This document shows, piece by piece, positions 57,561 to 59,467 of a stretch of DNA of 59,467 bases. Position 1 is the stretch's first letter. Each line of letters starts with the position of its first letter. The stretch is from Bacteroidota bacterium. Its GTDB lineage: Bacteria > Bacteroidota > Bacteroidia > Bacteroidales > Dysgonomonadaceae. The stretch covers positions 1 through 59,467 of the forward strand of contig JAEWGM010000035.1 of the NCBI GenBank assembly GCA_023388315.1, given 5' to 3'. A program made the position numbers and the translations under genes. The notes under the pieces are model-generated. The model was not told the DNA's origin and searched no databases. It saw nothing but the letters and a program-made list of their open reading frames with translations.

Positions 57561-59467
57561 ATGAACGACCCAAAAAAACAGATAGAAGACCTCCGTAAAA
57601 AACTTCATCAACACAACTATAATTATTATGTGTTGTCGCAACCGGAAATTTCCGATTTCGATTTCGATAAATTGATGCAACAACTTATTGAGTTGGAAGC
57701 GCAATATCCGGAGTTTTACGATGCCAACTCGCCATCGATGCGTGTGGGAAGCGACATCAACAAAAATTTCACCCAAGTGGCGCACCGTTACCCGATGCTT
57801 TCGTTGCAAAACACCTATTCCGAAGGCGAAGTAACCGATTTTTTCAACCGTGTGAAGCGGGGGTTGAATGAATCGTTCAGCATTGTGTGCGAATTGAAAT
57901 TCGATGGTACGTCCATCTCTTTGGTGTATGAAAACAAGCAGCTTACGCGTGCCATCACCCGTGGCGACGGCCGCCGTGGAGACGATGTTACCGCTAATGT
58001 GCGCACCATTCGCAACATTCCGCTTATTTTGCACGGCGATGACGTTCCTCCCTACATTGAAGTGCGTGGCGAAATTCTAATGCCATGGAACGTGTTTGAA
58101 CTTCTCAACCAAGAGCGCGAACAACAGGAAGAGGCGTTGTTCGCCAACCCGCGCAACGCCGCATCGGGAACCATTAAAATGCAGGATTCTCGGGTGGTGG
58201 CTTCGCGCAAATTGGAGTCGTTTATGTATTACATGCTGGGCGATGAATTGCCCACCAACAGCCATTTCGATAATATGACGTTGGCACGAAAATGGGGTTT
58301 GAATGTGCCAAAATCGATGAAACGATGCGAAACCCTCGAGGAAGTGTTTGAATTTCTGAAATATTGGGATGTTGAACGTAAAAACTTGCCCGTCGCCACC
58401 GATGGCGTAGTATTGAAAGTCGATTCGCTTTCGCAGCAGCGCAACCTGGGTTCCACTTCAAAATTCCCGCGATGGGCTATCGCCTATAAATTCAATGCCG
58501 AACAAGCATTGACTCGCTTGGAATCGGTTTCTTATCAGGTTGGACGCACGGGAGCCGTAACGCCCGTGGCCAATTTGGAGCCGGTTTTATTGTCGGGCAC
58601 CACAGTCAAACGGGCTTCGTTGTACAACGAAGACGCCATTCACGCGCTGGATTTGCACCTCGGCGACAGGGTGTATGTGGAAAAAGGAGGCGAAATAATT
58701 CCCAAAATTACCGCCGTGGATAAAGAAGCGCGCTTTTTTGTGGGTCCCAAAGTGGAGTTTGCCCGTCATTGTCCCGATTGCGGCACGCCGTTGGTGCGAA
58801 ACGAAGATGAAGCCGTGCATTATTGCCCCAACAGCGAAGGCTGTCCGCCCCAAATAAAAGGACGCATACAACATTTTGTTACGCGCCGGGCGATGGACAT
58901 CACCATTGGCCCCGAAACCATTTCTTTGTTGTACGACAAGCAGTTGATTCGTGATGCAGCCGATTTATATAACCTTCGGTTTGAAGATTTGGTAAACTTG
59001 GAACGTTGGGGGGAAACAAGCGCCAACAATTTGCTGGCGAGCATAGAAAAATCCAAGTCGGCATCGTACGAAAAAGTTCTTTTCGCGCTCGGCATCCGGT
59101 TTGTGGGGGAAACCGTGGCGCAAAAACTGGCGCAGGCATTTCCCGATATTCGGTTGCTGGCGGAAGCCACAGTGGAGCAACTCACCGCGGTGGATGAAAT
59201 TGGCGAACGCATCGCGCAAAGCGTAGTGGACTATTTCAACAATCCCAAGTTTATGGATTTTGTGGAGCGGCTTCAGGCGCACGGTTTGCAATTCGCGCTC
59301 AGCGAAGAAACATTGAGCAAACGAACCGATAAATTAGCGGGGTTGACCATCGTGATCAGCGGAACATTTGAGTTGCACTCGCGCGATGAGTACAAAGCGA
59401 TGATTTCCCAAAACGGCGGCAAAAACAGCGGTTCGGTCTCCAAAAAAACCGATTACATCCTTGCCGG
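57561..59467 (+). CDS. ligA: NAD+-dependent DNA ligase, 3' end cut by window
   Basis: Seals nicks during replication and repair using NAD+. The 635 codons visible start MNDPKKQIEDLRKKLHQHN (NAD-binding Ia domain with HNYNYYVLSQPEISD), continue with the adenylation motif ELKFDG (catalytic Lys113), the OB-fold, a four-cysteine zinc finger (CPDCGTP...YCPNSEGCPP, about 400-435), helix-hairpin-helix repeats and the start of the BRCT domain (LAGLTIVISGTFELHSRDE). About 30 residues are missing beyond the window end. No frameshift is seen. Confidence 0.96.
   Translation, partial: MNDPKKQIEDLRKKLHQHNYNYYVLSQPEISDFDFDKLMQQLIELEAQYPEFYDANSPSMRVGSDINKNFTQVAHRYPMLSLQNTYSEGEVTDFFNRVKRGLNESFSIVCELKFDGTSISLVYENKQLTRAITRGDGRRGDDVTANVRTIRNIPLILHGDDVPPYIEVRGEILMPWNVFELLNQEREQQEEALFANPRNAASGTIKMQDSRVVASRKLESFMYYMLGDELPTNSHFDNMTLARKWGLNVPKSMKRCETLEEVFEFLKYWDVERKNLPVATDGVVLKVDSLSQQRNLGSTSKFPRWAIAYKFNAEQALTRLESVSYQVGRTGAVTPVANLEPVLLSGTTVKRASLYNEDAIHALDLHLGDRVYVEKGGEIIPKITAVDKEARFFVGPKVEFARHCPDCGTPLVRNEDEAVHYCPNSEGCPPQIKGRIQHFVTRRAMDITIGPETISLLYDKQLIRDAADLYNLRFEDLVNLERWGETSANNLLASIEKSKSASYEKVLFALGIRFVGETVAQKLAQAFPDIRLLAEATVEQLTAVDEIGERIAQSVVDYFNNPKFMDFVERLQAHGLQFALSEETLSKRTDKLAGLTIVISGTFELHSRDEYKAMISQNGGKNSGSVSKKTDYILA

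Overview
The window is chromosomal DNA of a Bacteroidetes bacterium, most likely order Bacteroidales (family not resolved; Dysgonomonadaceae- or Paludibacteraceae-like is a guess). Reasons: promoters follow the Bacteroidetes TTTG-N19/21-TAnnTTTG pattern; there are DUF4369/thioredoxin-like lipoproteins, Bacteroidetes-type TonB and ExbB/ExbD sets, an anaerobic sulfatase maturase, and LysM/periplasmic-binding hybrids; Shine-Dalgarno signals are weak. Most of the window is ordinary core genome. About 55 protein genes, one tRNA-Ser(GGA), one small SRP RNA and an unusually rich set of intergenic repeats can be supported.

Layout. 0-5.4 kb: repeat-filled gene-free start, pnp (-), a thioredoxin-fold lipoprotein, greA behind a promoter and an attenuator-like hairpin, and a HIT protein. 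5.4-8.1 kb: a hairpin-rich MITE-like element, then a CPBP protease and coaA (-). 8.1-15.2 kb: htpG (-), an orphan ECF sigma factor, a Ca2+/cation antiporter, a 600-bp repeat region, lon (-). 15.2-23.3 kb: a trmN6-like methyltransferase, sialidase plus DCC-family protein, hpt, two tandem TonB proteins, a polyprenyl synthase, a conserved hypothetical and tatD. 23.4-26.2 kb: tRNA-Ser and the exbB/3-TM/exbD/exbD operon, the inner-membrane motor that pairs with the TonBs. 26.2-28.7 kb: sulfatase maturase (-), DoxX, second MITE-like copy, SRP RNA (-). 28.7-36.3 kb: pepT, gcvT, SDR, folD, ffh, SDR, interrupted twice by four-helix-bundle (23S-IVP family) genes inside inverted degenerate repeat tracts. 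36.3-39.3 kb: AT-rich accessory island with an HNH protein of unknown C-terminus and an MqsR-like toxin / MqsA-HTH-Panacea antitoxin pair. 39.4-49.9 kb: glutamine-amidotransferase lipoprotein, Na+/alanine symporter, VOC, APC permease, HD phosphohydrolase, small proteins, mazG, dsbD, arsC-type phosphatase, nitroreductase (all -). 50.1-59.5 kb: dnaB, a small lipoprotein, a LysM/PBP protein with a PorT-like barrel, an ArsR-DUF6132-thioredoxin-DUF302 operon, an outer-membrane protein and ligA, which runs off the end.

The most interesting material is intergenic. (1) Elements built as trains of short perfect hairpins with trinucleotide loops; one family uses GTA/TAC loops, has terminal inverted repeats and, in one copy, a 10-11 bp target duplication. 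Another train uses GAA/TTC loops. (2) Degenerate tandem tracts whose repeat word differs from locus to locus; at two loci they form inverted flanks around a 23S-IVP-family gene. These look like a mobile or templated system that I cannot name. No CRISPR array, prophage or complete transposase gene was found.
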